Source: Gammaproteobacteria bacterium
Lineage (GTDB): Bacteria; Pseudomonadota; Gammaproteobacteria; JALTLT01
Direction: 5' to 3'
Assembly (NCBI GenBank): GCA_027001815.1
Contig: JALTLT010000240.1
Location: 1 to 15,212 of the forward strand
DNA: 15,212 nucleotides
Shown: piece after piece, positions 8,023 through 15,212 of the stretch
Layout of the letters: each line of letters begins with the position of its first letter
Position numbering within the stretch: position 1 is the first letter of the stretch
Program-made: the position numbers and the translations under genes
Notes under the pieces: model-generated
Databases searched by the model: none
The model's input: only the letters and a program-made list of their open reading frames with translations
Told to the model about the DNA's origin: nothing

Positions 8023-8460
8023 ATGGCGCACATCCTGTTACTCAACGGACCCAACCTCAATCTGCTCGGCCGGCGTGAACCGGAGACCTACGGTACCGTC
8101 ACCCTGAAACAGATCGAGGAGCGCCTGGAGGAGATCGCCGACCGGGCCGGCCACCACCTGAGCTGTTTCCAGAGCAACGCCGAGCACGCGCTCATCGACC
8201 GCATCCATCAGGCCGGGGAAGAGGGGTGCGACTTCATCCTCATCAACCCTGCCGCCTTCACCCACACCAGCATCGCCCTGCGCGACGCGCTGGCGGGTGT
8301 GCAGATCCCGTTCATCGAGATCCATCTCTCCAACATCCACCGCCGCGAGGCGTTCCGCCACCACTCCTATCTCTCGGAGATCGCGGTGGGGGTGATCGCC
8401 GGCCTGGGCGCACACGGCTACGAGCTGGCGCTGAGCGCGGCGCTGCAACAACTCTCCTGA
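8023..8460 (+). CDS. aroQ: Type II 3-dehydroquinate dehydratase
   Basis: This catalyses the third step of the shikimate pathway, 3-dehydroquinate to 3-dehydroshikimate, as a cytoplasmic dodecamer. The 145-residue product has the usual family length. Active-site features are in place: LLNGPNLNLLGRREPETYG with catalytic Tyr23 and the flexible lid arginines, NPAAFTHTS (75-83) with Asn75, EIHLSN with His101, and Arg112 in EAFRHHSY. I chose ATG 8023 because homology begins at HILLLNGPNL; the long frame upstream from 7417 is a shadow of the tlpA-like gene. The ribosome binding site is poor, so the upstream leader structure may matter for translation. It is the first gene of aroQ-accB-accC, a common proteobacterial order, and lies 22 bases before accB. 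Confidence 0.96.
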   Translation: MAHILLLNGPNLNLLGRREPETYGTVTLKQIEERLEEIADRAGHHLSCFQSNAEHALIDRIHQAGEEGCDFILINPAAFTHTSIALRDALAGVQIPFIEIHLSNIHRREAFRHHSYLSEIAVGVIAGLGAHGYELALSAALQQLS

Positions 8461-8482
8461 AACGCGAGACAACAGGTATCCC

Positions 8483-8944
8483 ATGGACATCCGCAAGGTA
8501 AAGAAACTGATCGAGCTTCTTGAAGAGTCCGGCGTCGCCGAGATCGAGATCCACGAAGGAGAGGAGTCGGTCCGCATCAGTCGCTACGGCACCGCCGCGC
8601 CCCCGCCCCCGCCGCCGGCACCGGTCGCCGCTGCCCCGGCACCCGCGGCACCTGCCGCGGCCGAGCCATCCCCTGCCGTCGAGGAGGAGGAGGAGGGGGG
8701 GCTGCCACCGGGTCACGTGGTCGCGTCCCCCATGGTGGGCACCTTCTACCGCGCCCCCTCGCCCAGCACCCCTCCCTTCGTCGAGGTGGGCCAGCGGGTC
8801 AACAAGGGCGACACCCTCTGCATCATCGAGGCGATGAAGATGTTCAACCAGATCGAGTCCGACGCCAGTGGCACGGTGGTCGCGATCCTGGTGGAAAACG
8901 GTCAGCCGGTGGAATACGGCGAACCCCTGTTCGTCATCGAGTGA
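8483..8944 (+). CDS. accB: Biotin carboxyl carrier protein of acetyl-CoA carboxylase
   Basis: This carries the biotin that shuttles carboxyl groups between AccC and the AccA/AccD transferase in the first step of fatty acid synthesis. The 153-residue product is close to the 156 of E. coli. It begins MDIRKVKKLIELLEESG, then has a flexible proline/alanine linker followed by glutamates (about 38-74), and a biotinyl domain with PMVGTFYRAPSP including the thumb region. The biotin attachment site is Lys119 in IIEAMKMFNQI. The ribosome binding site is weak (ACAGG about 10 bases upstream), so coupling to aroQ is possible. accC follows after 27 bases. Confidence 0.97.
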   Translation: MDIRKVKKLIELLEESGVAEIEIHEGEESVRISRYGTAAPPPPPPAPVAAAPAPAAPAAAEPSPAVEEEEEGGLPPGHVVASPMVGTFYRAPSPSTPPFVEVGQRVNKGDTLCIIEAMKMFNQIESDASGTVVAILVENGQPVEYGEPLFVIE

Positions 8945-8971
8945 GGCGGCGCTCCGCCCGTGGAACAACCC

Positions 8972-10312
8972 ATGCTGGAAAAAATCGTCATTGCCAACCG
9001 GGGCGAGATCGCCCTGCGGATCCTTCGCGCCTGCCATGCCCTGGGCATCCGCACGGTGGCGGTCCACTCCACCGTGGATCGCGACCTCAAGCACGTACGC
9101 CTGGCCAACGAATCGGTCTGCATCGGTCCCGCCCCCTCCACCGAGAGCTATCTCAACATCCCGGCCCTGATCAGCGCCGCGGAGGTGACCGACGCGGTGG
9201 CCATCCATCCGGGCTACGGCTTCCTCTCGGAGAACGCCGACTTCGCCGAGCGGGTGGAGAAGAGCGGCTTCATCTTCATCGGCCCGCGGCCCGAGACCAT
9301 CCGCATGATGGGCGACAAGGTGGAGGCGATCCGTGCCATGAAGAAAGCGGGCGTCCCCTGTGTCCCCGGCTCCGACGGTCCCCTCGGGGAGGATCCGGAC
9401 GAGAACATGCGGCTGGCCCGCGAGATCGGCTACCCGGTGATCATCAAGGCGGCCGGTGGTGGCGGCGGACGCGGCATGCGCGTCGTGCACAGCGAGGCGC
9501 ATCTGCTCAACGCCATCTCCCTGACCCGCACCGAGGCGGCCACCGCCTTCGGCAACCCGATGGTCTACATGGAGAAGTTTCTGGAGAAACCGCGCCACAT
9601 CGAGTTCCAGGTGCTGGCCGACATCCACGGCAACGCCATCCATCTCGGCGAACGGGACTGTTCCATGCAGCGGCGCCACCAGAAGGTGATCGAGGAGGCG
9701 CCCGCTCCCGGCATCACCGAGGAGCAGAGGACGCGGATGGGGGAGGTGTGCGCCCAGGCGTGCCGCGACATCGGCTACCGCGGTGCAGGCACCTTCGAGT
9801 TCCTCTACGAGGAGGGCAACTTCTACTTCATCGAGATGAACACCCGCGTGCAGGTGGAGCACCCGGTGACCGAGATGATCACCGGCGTGGACATCATCAA
9901 GGAGCAGCTCCGCATCGCCGCCGGCGAGCCCCTCTCCTACCGCCAGGAGCAGATCCGCATCAACGGCCACGCGGTGGAGTGCCGCATCAATGCCGAGGAT
10001 CCGGAGAACTTCCTGCCGCAACCCGGCACCATCGACACCTTCCACCCGCCGGGCGGTCCGGGCATCCGCCTCGACTCCCACATCTACAGCGGCTACCGGG
10101 TACCCCCCAACTACGACTCCATGATCGGCAAGCTGATCGCCCACGGCGAGGATCGCGCCTCGGCCCTGGCGCGCATGCGGGTGGCGCTGGAGGAGATCGT
10201 CATCGACGGCATCAAGACCAACATCCCGCTCCACCAGGAGCTGGTGACCGACACCGCCTTCCAGGAAGGGGGCACCAACATCCACTACCTGGAGAAGAAG
10301 CTGGGCCTCTGA
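8972..10312 (+). CDS. accC: Biotin carboxylase subunit of acetyl-CoA carboxylase
   Basis: This ATP-grasp enzyme carboxylates AccB-bound biotin using bicarbonate and ATP. The 446-residue product aligns nearly residue for residue with E. coli AccC (449): MLEKIVIANRGEIALRIL at the start, Lys159 before the glycine-rich ATP lid GGGGG (162-166), HQKVIEEAPAPGI, and the catalytic stretch IEMNTRVQVEHPVTE with Glu288, Asn290 and Arg292 at the same numbers as E. coli. I chose ATG 8972 over GTG 8960 because the family begins MLxKI. It is the last gene of aroQ-accB-accC; its stop TGA shares its last base with the start of repeat copy B. prmA, often next in related genomes, is not present. Confidence 0.97.
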   Translation: MLEKIVIANRGEIALRILRACHALGIRTVAVHSTVDRDLKHVRLANESVCIGPAPSTESYLNIPALISAAEVTDAVAIHPGYGFLSENADFAERVEKSGFIFIGPRPETIRMMGDKVEAIRAMKKAGVPCVPGSDGPLGEDPDENMRLAREIGYPVIIKAAGGGGGRGMRVVHSEAHLLNAISLTRTEAATAFGNPMVYMEKFLEKPRHIEFQVLADIHGNAIHLGERDCSMQRRHQKVIEEAPAPGITEEQRTRMGEVCAQACRDIGYRGAGTFEFLYEEGNFYFIEMNTRVQVEHPVTEMITGVDIIKEQLRIAAGEPLSYRQEQIRINGHAVECRINAEDPENFLPQPGTIDTFHPPGGPGIRLDSHIYSGYRVPPNYDSMIGKLIAHGEDRASALARMRVALEEIVIDGIKTNIPLHQELVTDTAFQEGGTNIHYLEKKLGL

Positions 10313-10424
10313 CAGGATGTTGAAAAAGGCCGACCTGGCCTTTTTCAACGCCGGAAGCCGAAAATACAGTAAATACAGTTTCCGGCTTCCTAACGTTTTC
10401 AATGACTTGCCGTCATTGAAAACG
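10312..10424. repeat. Dispersed palindromic repeat, copy B, with a third hairpin
   Basis: Bases 10312-10405 match copy A (1238-1322) from ACAGGAT to TTTTCAATGA. Copy B is better preserved. Hairpin 1 (10319-10349) is GTTGAAAAAGGCC / GGCCTTTTTCAAC, a perfect 13 bp with loop GACCT. Hairpin 2 pairs GGAAGCCG with CGGCTTCC (10353-10390) around a loop holding the octamer AATACAGT twice. Hairpin 3 (10394-10424) is CGTTTTCAATGAC / GTCATTGAAAACG, a perfect 13 bp with loop TTGCC. It begins on the accC stop codon, and hairpin 1 could help end the acc transcript although no T-run follows it. Confidence 0.85.
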
Positions 10425-10485
10425 GCGGCGCATCGATGCACCGCGGCACAGGCTGCCAACCGGCGCCGTCACCCCGTTCCCTCCA

Positions 10486-10528
10486 GGGAGAGGGGGGGGA
10501 CGCCCGCCTCGGCCGGCCCCCCTCTCCC
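10486..10528. terminator. Long GC-rich inverted repeat, possible terminator
   Basis: GGGAGAGGGGGG (10486-10497) pairs perfectly with CCCCCCTCTCCC (10517-10528), a 12-bp stem around a 19-base loop. There is no T-run on either side, so intrinsic termination is uncertain. Homopurine/homopyrimidine arms of this kind are also common in extragenic repeats of GC-rich proteobacteria. Confidence 0.4.
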
Positions 10529-10606
10529 CGGCGGTCGACACCCCTGCCGACCCCTCCTTCCGGAGAGTGGCGGGTCCCGGCCGCGCAGCCGGATCCTCCA
10601 TCCGGT

Positions 10607-10634
10607 TTGACATCCCGCCGTTCGGGTCCATAAT
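10607..10634 (+). promoter_or_regulatory. Sigma70-type promoter of the exported hydrolase unit
   Basis: A perfect -35 TTGACA (10607-10612) is followed after 16 bases by CATAAT (10629-10634), 5 of 6 to consensus. It is the best vegetative promoter on the plus strand in the window. It predicts a transcript with about 300 bases before the lipase-like gene. No operator is recognisable around it. Confidence 0.65.
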
Positions 10635-10689
10635 CAGGCAGACCAGCGCGATCGCTGGACAGGAAGTCCATACAGTACAGGGAAGCACC

Positions 10690-10941
10690 ATGCGGACGGA
10701 AAGCCCGGATATTGCCCCAAGGCGGCGTCGAGGATCGGAATCCGGTCCATTTCTTCGCGGGGTCGTGGCGCAGATCGGGGCAGCCGGGCCAGAGGACAGG
10801 CTCTCCGTCACTGCATCTCGCTCTCCCCTTGTCCCGGCTTCATCCGGCGCCGCACCGGCTGCCTCTCTCCTCTGCTCTCCCCGGCCCCCTCCCCTTGCCG
10901 CAAGAGACTGCCGCACCCTCTCCCAAGGAGTCGCACCATGA
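10690..10941 (+). CDS. Doubtful small ORF overlapping the lipase-like start (ATGA)
   Basis: This 83-residue frame starts at an ATG about 50 bases downstream of the promoter, with AGGGAAG close before it, and its TGA overlaps the ATG of the lipase-like gene, as in translational coupling. The product (MRTESPDIAPRRRRGSESG at the start, then serine/alanine/proline-rich) has no fold I recognise, no signal peptide and poor protein-like composition, and the lipase-like gene has its own AAGGAG site inside it. It may be a leader ORF or simply chance in a long GC-rich leader. Confidence 0.25.
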   Translation: MRTESPDIAPRRRRGSESGPFLRGVVAQIGAAGPEDRLSVTASRSPLVPASSGAAPAASLLCSPRPPPLAARDCRTLSQGVAP

Positions 10942-13781
10942 GATCGATCCTCCTCGTCACCGCCCTGCTGGTACCCGCCCTGCTCTCCGGGCGGAGCCTG
11001 GCAACCGCCTTGCCGACCGGTTCCGACCTTCCGTGGTTCTCCACCGCGGCCGAAACGGAACTGCGACTGCCTCCCCGCAAGCGGCTGCCGAAACGGCCGC
11101 GGCTGCGACTGGTGATGCCGGGGGCAGCCACCCTGGCGGCGGGCTGCAATGCGATCCCGCCCGGCCTGGTGGATACAGTGGCGGTGCGGGTGAACGACTT
11201 CGTCACCATCAACATCGTCGGCATTCCCCCCCAGGACGACGACGTCTACTACCAGATCAGCACCAACTCCCCGGGAATCGTCGCCGCCGTGGACGCGGTG
11301 ACCGGGGCGCAGAATCCGCGCGTCCGCGTCCCCAAGGGCTCCACCGTCAGCGAGCCCTTCCGCTTGCGGGGCGTCCAGGTGGGGAGAACCACGCTCTACT
11401 CGGTGCCCCTCTTTCCCGGCACCGGAACCATCGTCACCGACACGGGGGCGTGGGAGCTGGACGGAGCCTTCGATTTCAACGCGCTCGGCCAGAGCGATAC
11501 CTGTTACGATCCCCTCGACCCCACTTCTCCCAACCCGGATCCGCTGGTGCGGGCCAGTTGCGGAGGCCTTCCGGCAGAGAAGGTGGCGGCGGACGGCGTG
11601 ACACGGCTGCTCTTCCGCCTCCGCTCCGGCATGGTGGGCAAGGGGTGCGTGCGGGTGATCAGCGACGCACCTCCCCGGCAGGGGTCCACCACGCCGATGG
11701 ACGACATCCCCACGGAAGCGGCCGACGGCGACCAGTGGGTGTTCAGCACCTATCTCGCACCGGACGACTACGAGGAGATCTCCACCTCCTCGCGCACCGT
11801 GGAACTGGAGGTCGCCTTCACCCCCCGGGATGCCGGCGGCGGCTACATCTTCACCAATACCACCCTCTACCGCACCACCCTCACCATCCGGCGTCCACCG
11901 GTGGTCCTGTTGCACGGGGTGTGGAGCGATGCATCCACCTGGGCCGCGGCGTTCCGCTCCCCCTTGCCCGCCGACGGCTGGCACATCGAGGCGGGCAACT
12001 ACCCCAACGACCAGGGATTCACGGAATCGGCCGCGAGGGTGGGCGCCATCCTGCGTGAGGCGGTGGCCAACCTGCGCCGGGAGAGGGTCGCGGTGAGCCA
12101 GACCGACGTGGTGGCGCACAGCATGGGCAGCCTGGTCACCCGGGAGTGGATGCGCGACACCGGCTACCGGCGTCCCGACAATCTCGACGCCGGCGACGTG
12201 CGCAAGCTGGTCAGCCTCCACTCCCCTCACCAGGGCTCACAGTTCGCCAACATGCTGATCAACGTCCACAACAACTTCACCGACATCCCCCTGAGCAGAC
12301 TCTGGATGCTGGAGAAGGGGCTGGGCAACCCGCACGGTGGCGCCGTCTGCGACCTGGCCGAGAACAGTCCGGCGATGGTCTTCCCCGGCGCCAACGGCGT
12401 GCGGGTGCACGCCTTCACCGGCGGCGGCGGCCCGTTGAACGCCCTCGCCGGAGGCCTCCAGACGGCGATCGAGTGGCTCTTCTCCGACGCCGAGATCACC
12501 GAGCACATGCGTCCCTACTACTTCGCCGATGCCAACGACGGCATCGTCTCGGTCGCGAGCCAGAGCTCGGGTGGACTTCTGCCCGCCACCCACGACGCCA
12601 CCCTGACCCACTCCGAGGGGCTCGGAGGCCCCTGGGTGACGGCATCCGCCCAGGTGGCGGAAGCGGTCTATCAGCGCCTCGACGTCACCGACGGCTTCGC
12701 CACCGGTCTGCCGGCGGTCGCCGGCACGGGCGACGGCGCACCCGCTCCCGGGGTCGGCAGGGGTACACCCATCGATCAGGCCAATTTCACCGCCCAGTGC
12801 GGTCCCGGCGGCCCCATGCTCCAGGCGCAGCGTGTCACCCACGTCCAACCTGCAGCCAACGGCATCACCATCGTTTCACCCACGGCGGATCAGGTGGTGT
12901 CACCCGGAAGCACCATCGAGTTCCGGGCAGAGGTGGACCCCCTCCTTCAGCCGGCGGCGGCGATCGTCATGGCCAACCTCCAGGCAGGGATGACGCCCCT
13001 CCTCTTCAGCGGACCTCCCTATACCGGCCAGATCACCGTCCCCGCCGGCTGGAGCGGCCCCCTCGACCTGCTCTTCATGGTCAAGGACGCGGCGGGCAAC
13101 CCGGTCGCCAACGACGCCGTTACCATCCAGGTGGTGCCGCAGGAGCCCCCCCTGCGCCTGGAGATCCTCACCGGCGACATCGACATCGACCTGGAATTCG
13201 CGAGCCCACCCCAGGAACAGATGAGCGTGACGGGCGTCTATGCCGACGGAATGGAACGCAATCTCACGGCGGCGGTGACCGGCACGCTCTACCGCTCGCT
13301 CGACCCGGCGGTGGCCACCGTGACGACGGAGGGAACCGTCACCGGTATCGCCCCCGGCAGGACCCTGATCGAGGTGGAGCACATGGGGATCGTGGCCTGG
13401 GTGGAGGTACGGGTCCACCAGGGACGCCAGGCACTGCCGGCGAGCGACCAGACACCCTGGCTCCAGTTCCATGGCAGCGGATTCCGCCTCGACCGCCGGA
13501 CCGGCAACTTCGTCCAGACACTGACCGTCACCAGCACGGCGCCTCAGCCGCTGCAGTCACCGCTCTACCTGATCCTCGCCGATCTCCCTCCCGGCGTGGA
13601 TCTGGTGAATGCACTCGGCCGGACGCGCCAGATCACCCCCCTCGGCACCCCTCTCCTGGAACTCACCGCCGGAGAGCCGCTGATGCCGGGCCAGTCGGTG
13701 ACCCTGCGTCTGGAATTCATCAACCTGCAGGGTGTGCCCATCACCTACACCCCCGAGGTCTACACCACCGACAACCCGTGA
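10938..13781 (+). CDS. Secreted alpha/beta hydrolase (lipase/PGAP1-like) with Ig-like modules
   Basis: This is a 947-residue exported protein, probably an esterase or lipase; the substrate is unknown. It has a signal peptide (about 1-24), then a beta-rich N-terminal region (about 60-318) that I do not recognise, with a free-looking Cys near GCNAIPPG. The hydrolase domain (about 320-580) has the oxyanion-type VVLLHGVWSDAS at 322-333 and a nucleophile elbow AHSMGS with Ser395. Asp534 (NDGIVS) and His558 (LTHSEG) are good candidates for the rest of the triad. Next come an Ig-like domain (about 643-733, TIVSPTADQVVSPGSTIEF), a BIG2-like domain (about 737-823, with SLDPAVATVTTEGTVTGIAPG) and a C-terminal module (about 845-947) starting GSGFRLDRRTGNFVQTLTV that resembles the next small protein. 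AAGGAG lies 7 bases before the ATG. Confidence 0.85.
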   Translation: MRSILLVTALLVPALLSGRSLATALPTGSDLPWFSTAAETELRLPPRKRLPKRPRLRLVMPGAATLAAGCNAIPPGLVDTVAVRVNDFVTINIVGIPPQDDDVYYQISTNSPGIVAAVDAVTGAQNPRVRVPKGSTVSEPFRLRGVQVGRTTLYSVPLFPGTGTIVTDTGAWELDGAFDFNALGQSDTCYDPLDPTSPNPDPLVRASCGGLPAEKVAADGVTRLLFRLRSGMVGKGCVRVISDAPPRQGSTTPMDDIPTEAADGDQWVFSTYLAPDDYEEISTSSRTVELEVAFTPRDAGGGYIFTNTTLYRTTLTIRRPPVVLLHGVWSDASTWAAAFRSPLPADGWHIEAGNYPNDQGFTESAARVGAILREAVANLRRERVAVSQTDVVAHSMGSLVTREWMRDTGYRRPDNLDAGDVRKLVSLHSPHQGSQFANMLINVHNNFTDIPLSRLWMLEKGLGNPHGGAVCDLAENSPAMVFPGANGVRVHAFTGGGGPLNALAGGLQTAIEWLFSDAEITEHMRPYYFADANDGIVSVASQSSGGLLPATHDATLTHSEGLGGPWVTASAQVAEAVYQRLDVTDGFATGLPAVAGTGDGAPAPGVGRGTPIDQANFTAQCGPGGPMLQAQRVTHVQPAANGITIVSPTADQVVSPGSTIEFRAEVDPLLQPAAAIVMANLQAGMTPLLFSGPPYTGQITVPAGWSGPLDLLFMVKDAAGNPVANDAVTIQVVPQEPPLRLEILTGDIDIDLEFASPPQEQMSVTGVYADGMERNLTAAVTGTLYRSLDPAVATVTTEGTVTGIAPGRTLIEVEHMGIVAWVEVRVHQGRQALPASDQTPWLQFHGSGFRLDRRTGNFVQTLTVTSTAPQPLQSPLYLILADLPPGVDLVNALGRTRQITPLGTPLLELTAGEPLMPGQSVTLRLEFINLQGVPITYTPEVYTTDNP

Positions 13782-13831
13782 CCGTCACGCCGTCCACGGA
13801 AACGACGGCCACACGAGAAGGAGCTGCCTCC

Positions 13832-14206
13832 ATGAAGACCCTCCCATCTCTCCGAGCCCTCCTCTGCATGCTCGCCCTGGGGCCGCTGGCCGCGGCTGTC
13901 GCCGCACCGGTCGGGGAGCCGCGCATCGAGGCGAGCGGATTCAGGCTCGATCACACCACCGGTGCCCTGGTCCAGCGGGTGACCGTACACCTCGGAGACG
14001 GCCTGGAGGGGGGTGATGTTCCTCTCCTGCGGGTGGAAGGACTGCCGGCCGGCGCATCGCTGGGGGGAGGGCTCTCCCGCGTGGGGATACCCCTCAGACC
14101 CGCGGGGAACGGGGTATATGAGGCGCTGGTTCCCATCCTCAACCCGGGAAACCAGCCTCTCCGACACCGCTACAGAGTGACGACCGAAAGGGGGACGGTG
14201 CAATGA
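13832..14206 (+). CDS. Small exported protein like the C-terminal module of the lipase-like protein
   Basis: The product has 124 residues with a signal peptide (about 1-25, AAAVAA|PVG). The mature part, about 100 residues, resembles the C-terminal module of the upstream hydrolase: SGFRLDHTTGALVQRVTV against SGFRLDRRTGNFVQTLTV, then PL, LP-G and a late L-PG in the same order. It looks like a free-standing beta-sandwich module. The function is not known; a structural, binding or surface role is possible. AAGGAG (13818-13823) lies 8 bases before the ATG, 50 bases after the hydrolase stop. Its stop overlaps the protease start as ATGA, so the two are probably translated together. Confidence 0.8.
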   Translation: MKTLPSLRALLCMLALGPLAAAVAAPVGEPRIEASGFRLDHTTGALVQRVTVHLGDGLEGGDVPLLRVEGLPAGASLGGGLSRVGIPLRPAGNGVYEALVPILNPGNQPLRHRYRVTTERGTVQ

Positions 14207-15212
14207 GACGGTCCGGAACCGGAGCCCTCGCCTCCCTGCTGCTCGCCGCCGCCCTGGTGGCCTCGGCCCCCGCGTCCGCCGGCGAGGGGGTGGAAGCAGG
14301 GCATCTGCCCATCGTCGTCCCGCACGGCACGGAGGCGGTCCGCCCCCAACCCGCCGAGGACACCCCCTTCGAGGCCGGCGTCGTGCTGGTTCGCCTGCGT
14401 CCCGGTACCGACACCCTCGCTCTGGCGTCGCGCATCGTCGCCCTCGGGGGCACCGGACTGGAACCGCTGTTCGGCGGCCAGGGGGGACGGCTGGGGCGCT
14501 GGCACCGGGTCCGCCTCACCGCGGGCCTCCCGGTCCGGGAGGCGATCGACCGCCTCGCCGGAGTCGCGGGGGTGGAGCGCGCCGAGCCCAACTTCCGGCT
14601 GGAGGCCGATCTGCTGCCCGGCGACTTCAATTTCGCCCAGCAGTGGGGCCTGCACAACACCGGCCAGACCGGCGGCATCGCCGATGCCGACATCGACGCC
14701 GCCGAGGCGTGGGACGTGACGGTCGGCGATCCCGGCATCGTCATCGCCATCATCGACACCGGCATCGACTCGGCCCATGTGGACCTGGCCGCCAACCTCT
14801 GGGTCAACCCCGGCGAGATCCCGGCCAACGGGCTCGACGACGACGCCAACGGTTTCGTGGACGACATCCACGGCTACGACTGGGTCAATGGCGACGGCGA
14901 CCCCCAGGACGACAACGGCCACGGTACCCACGTGGGGGGCATCGTCGCCGCCCCCGCCAACGGTCTCGGCGTGGTGGGCACGGCCTGGCAGGGACGGCTC
15001 ATGGCCCTGAAGTTCCTCGATGCCGCCGGCTCCGGTTTCACCGACGCCGCGGCCATGGCCATCCAGTACGCCATCGACAACGGCGCCCGGCTGATCAACG
15101 CGAGCTGGGGTGGCGGCGCCTTCTCCCAGCTCCTGGAGGACGCGATCGCGGCAGCCGACGCGGCGGGCATCCTCTTCGTCGCGGCGGCCGGCAACGACGG
15201 TCTCGACAACGA
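14203..15212 (+). CDS. Subtilisin-family (S8) serine protease, 3' end outside window
   Basis: This is an exported endopeptidase precursor. 336 residues are visible and the frame is open at the window end. It has a signal peptide (about 1-26, APASA|GEG), then an inhibitor-type prodomain (about 56-131, FEAGVVLVRLRPGTDT to VERAEPNFRL) and the start of the catalytic domain (QQWGLHNTGQTGG). The catalytic Asp is Asp185 (AIIDTGID) and the His is His240 (NGHGTHVGG); Asn331 in AAAGND is the oxyanion residue. The catalytic Ser lies beyond the window. The stretch NGLDDDANGFVDDIHGYDW is rich in Asp/Asn, as in calcium-binding insertions of the family. GGGGGA lies 7 bases before the ATG, which overlaps the stop of the preceding gene. 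Confidence 0.93.
   Translation, partial: MRRSGTGALASLLLAAALVASAPASAGEGVEAGHLPIVVPHGTEAVRPQPAEDTPFEAGVVLVRLRPGTDTLALASRIVALGGTGLEPLFGGQGGRLGRWHRVRLTAGLPVREAIDRLAGVAGVERAEPNFRLEADLLPGDFNFAQQWGLHNTGQTGGIADADIDAAEAWDVTVGDPGIVIAIIDTGIDSAHVDLAANLWVNPGEIPANGLDDDANGFVDDIHGYDWVNGDGDPQDDNGHGTHVGGIVAAPANGLGVVGTAWQGRLMALKFLDAAGSGFTDAAAMAIQYAIDNGARLINASWGGGAFSQLLEDAIAAADAAGILFVAAAGNDGLDN

Larger units (their letters stand above)
10313..10937. other. 625-base intergenic region between accC and the lipase-like gene
   Basis: In order this holds repeat copy B, a GC-rich stretch with a long hairpin (10486-10528), a near-consensus plus-strand promoter (10607-10634), a doubtful small ORF (10690-10941) and the ribosome binding site of the next gene (AAGGAG 10925-10930). 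Apart from these I see no gene; the other long frames here are arginine/proline-rich artefacts of high GC. It separates conserved housekeeping genes from the accessory hydrolase unit. Confidence 0.75.

Noticed and set aside
8312..10459. 715-residue minus-strand open frame opposite accB-accC
   Set aside because: It covers two strongly conserved genes on the other strand and shows no motif of its own.
10413..12230. 605-residue minus-strand open frame opposite the lipase-like gene
   Set aside because: It is antisense to a gene with signal peptide, ribosome binding site and hydrolase motifs; no independent start signal or family is seen.
12146..13831. Upstream extension of the frame that encodes the small exported protein
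   Set aside because: The frame is open through the lipase-like gene but its translation is Arg/His/Pro-rich; the true start is ATG 13832 with AAGGAG and a signal peptide.

Overview
The window is chromosomal, GC-rich DNA, most likely from a gammaproteobacterium. The evidence is gene order: a divergent pair of units, fxsA-groES-groEL (minus strand) and cutA-dsbD (plus strand), followed by a tlpA-like gene, aroQ, accB and accC. In E. coli, fxsA-groES-groEL and cutA-dsbD are likewise divergent neighbours, but with aspA and dcuA between them. A narrower placement, for example a Chromatiales-like sulfur oxidiser, is only a guess from GC content and style.

Layout. 85-1206 (+) encodes PilU, a twitching-motility ATPase. 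1207-1533 is intergenic and holds copy A of a dispersed palindromic repeat and the groEL terminator. 1534-3517 (-) is groES-groEL, driven by a sigma70-type promoter overlapped by a perfect CIRCE operator (HrcA control). 3688-4131 (-) is fxsA with a GTG start. Between fxsA and cutA lies an unusual 160-base block of five consecutive near-perfect hairpins. 4556-7774 (+) is a cutA-dsbD-tlpA-like operon for metal tolerance and periplasmic thiol reduction; its DsbD carries two N-terminal DsbD-alpha domains in tandem. 8023-10312 (+) is aroQ-accB-accC (shikimate pathway and biotin-dependent acetyl-CoA carboxylation), preceded by a structured leader.

Directly after the accC stop comes repeat copy B, and there the conserved gene order ends: prmA, a common next gene, is not there. 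From 10607 to the window end is a probable accessory unit for exported hydrolases: a strong sigma70-like promoter, a long leader with a doubtful small ORF, a 947-residue secreted alpha/beta hydrolase with Ig-like modules, a 124-residue exported protein that resembles the C-terminal module of that hydrolase, and a subtilisin-family protease that runs off the window end. The last two genes overlap by ATGA.

The most unusual parts are the five-hairpin block, the repeat pair A/B, the duplicated DsbD sensor domain, and the hydrolase/small-module/protease locus. I see no CRISPR array, tRNA, rRNA or transposase gene.
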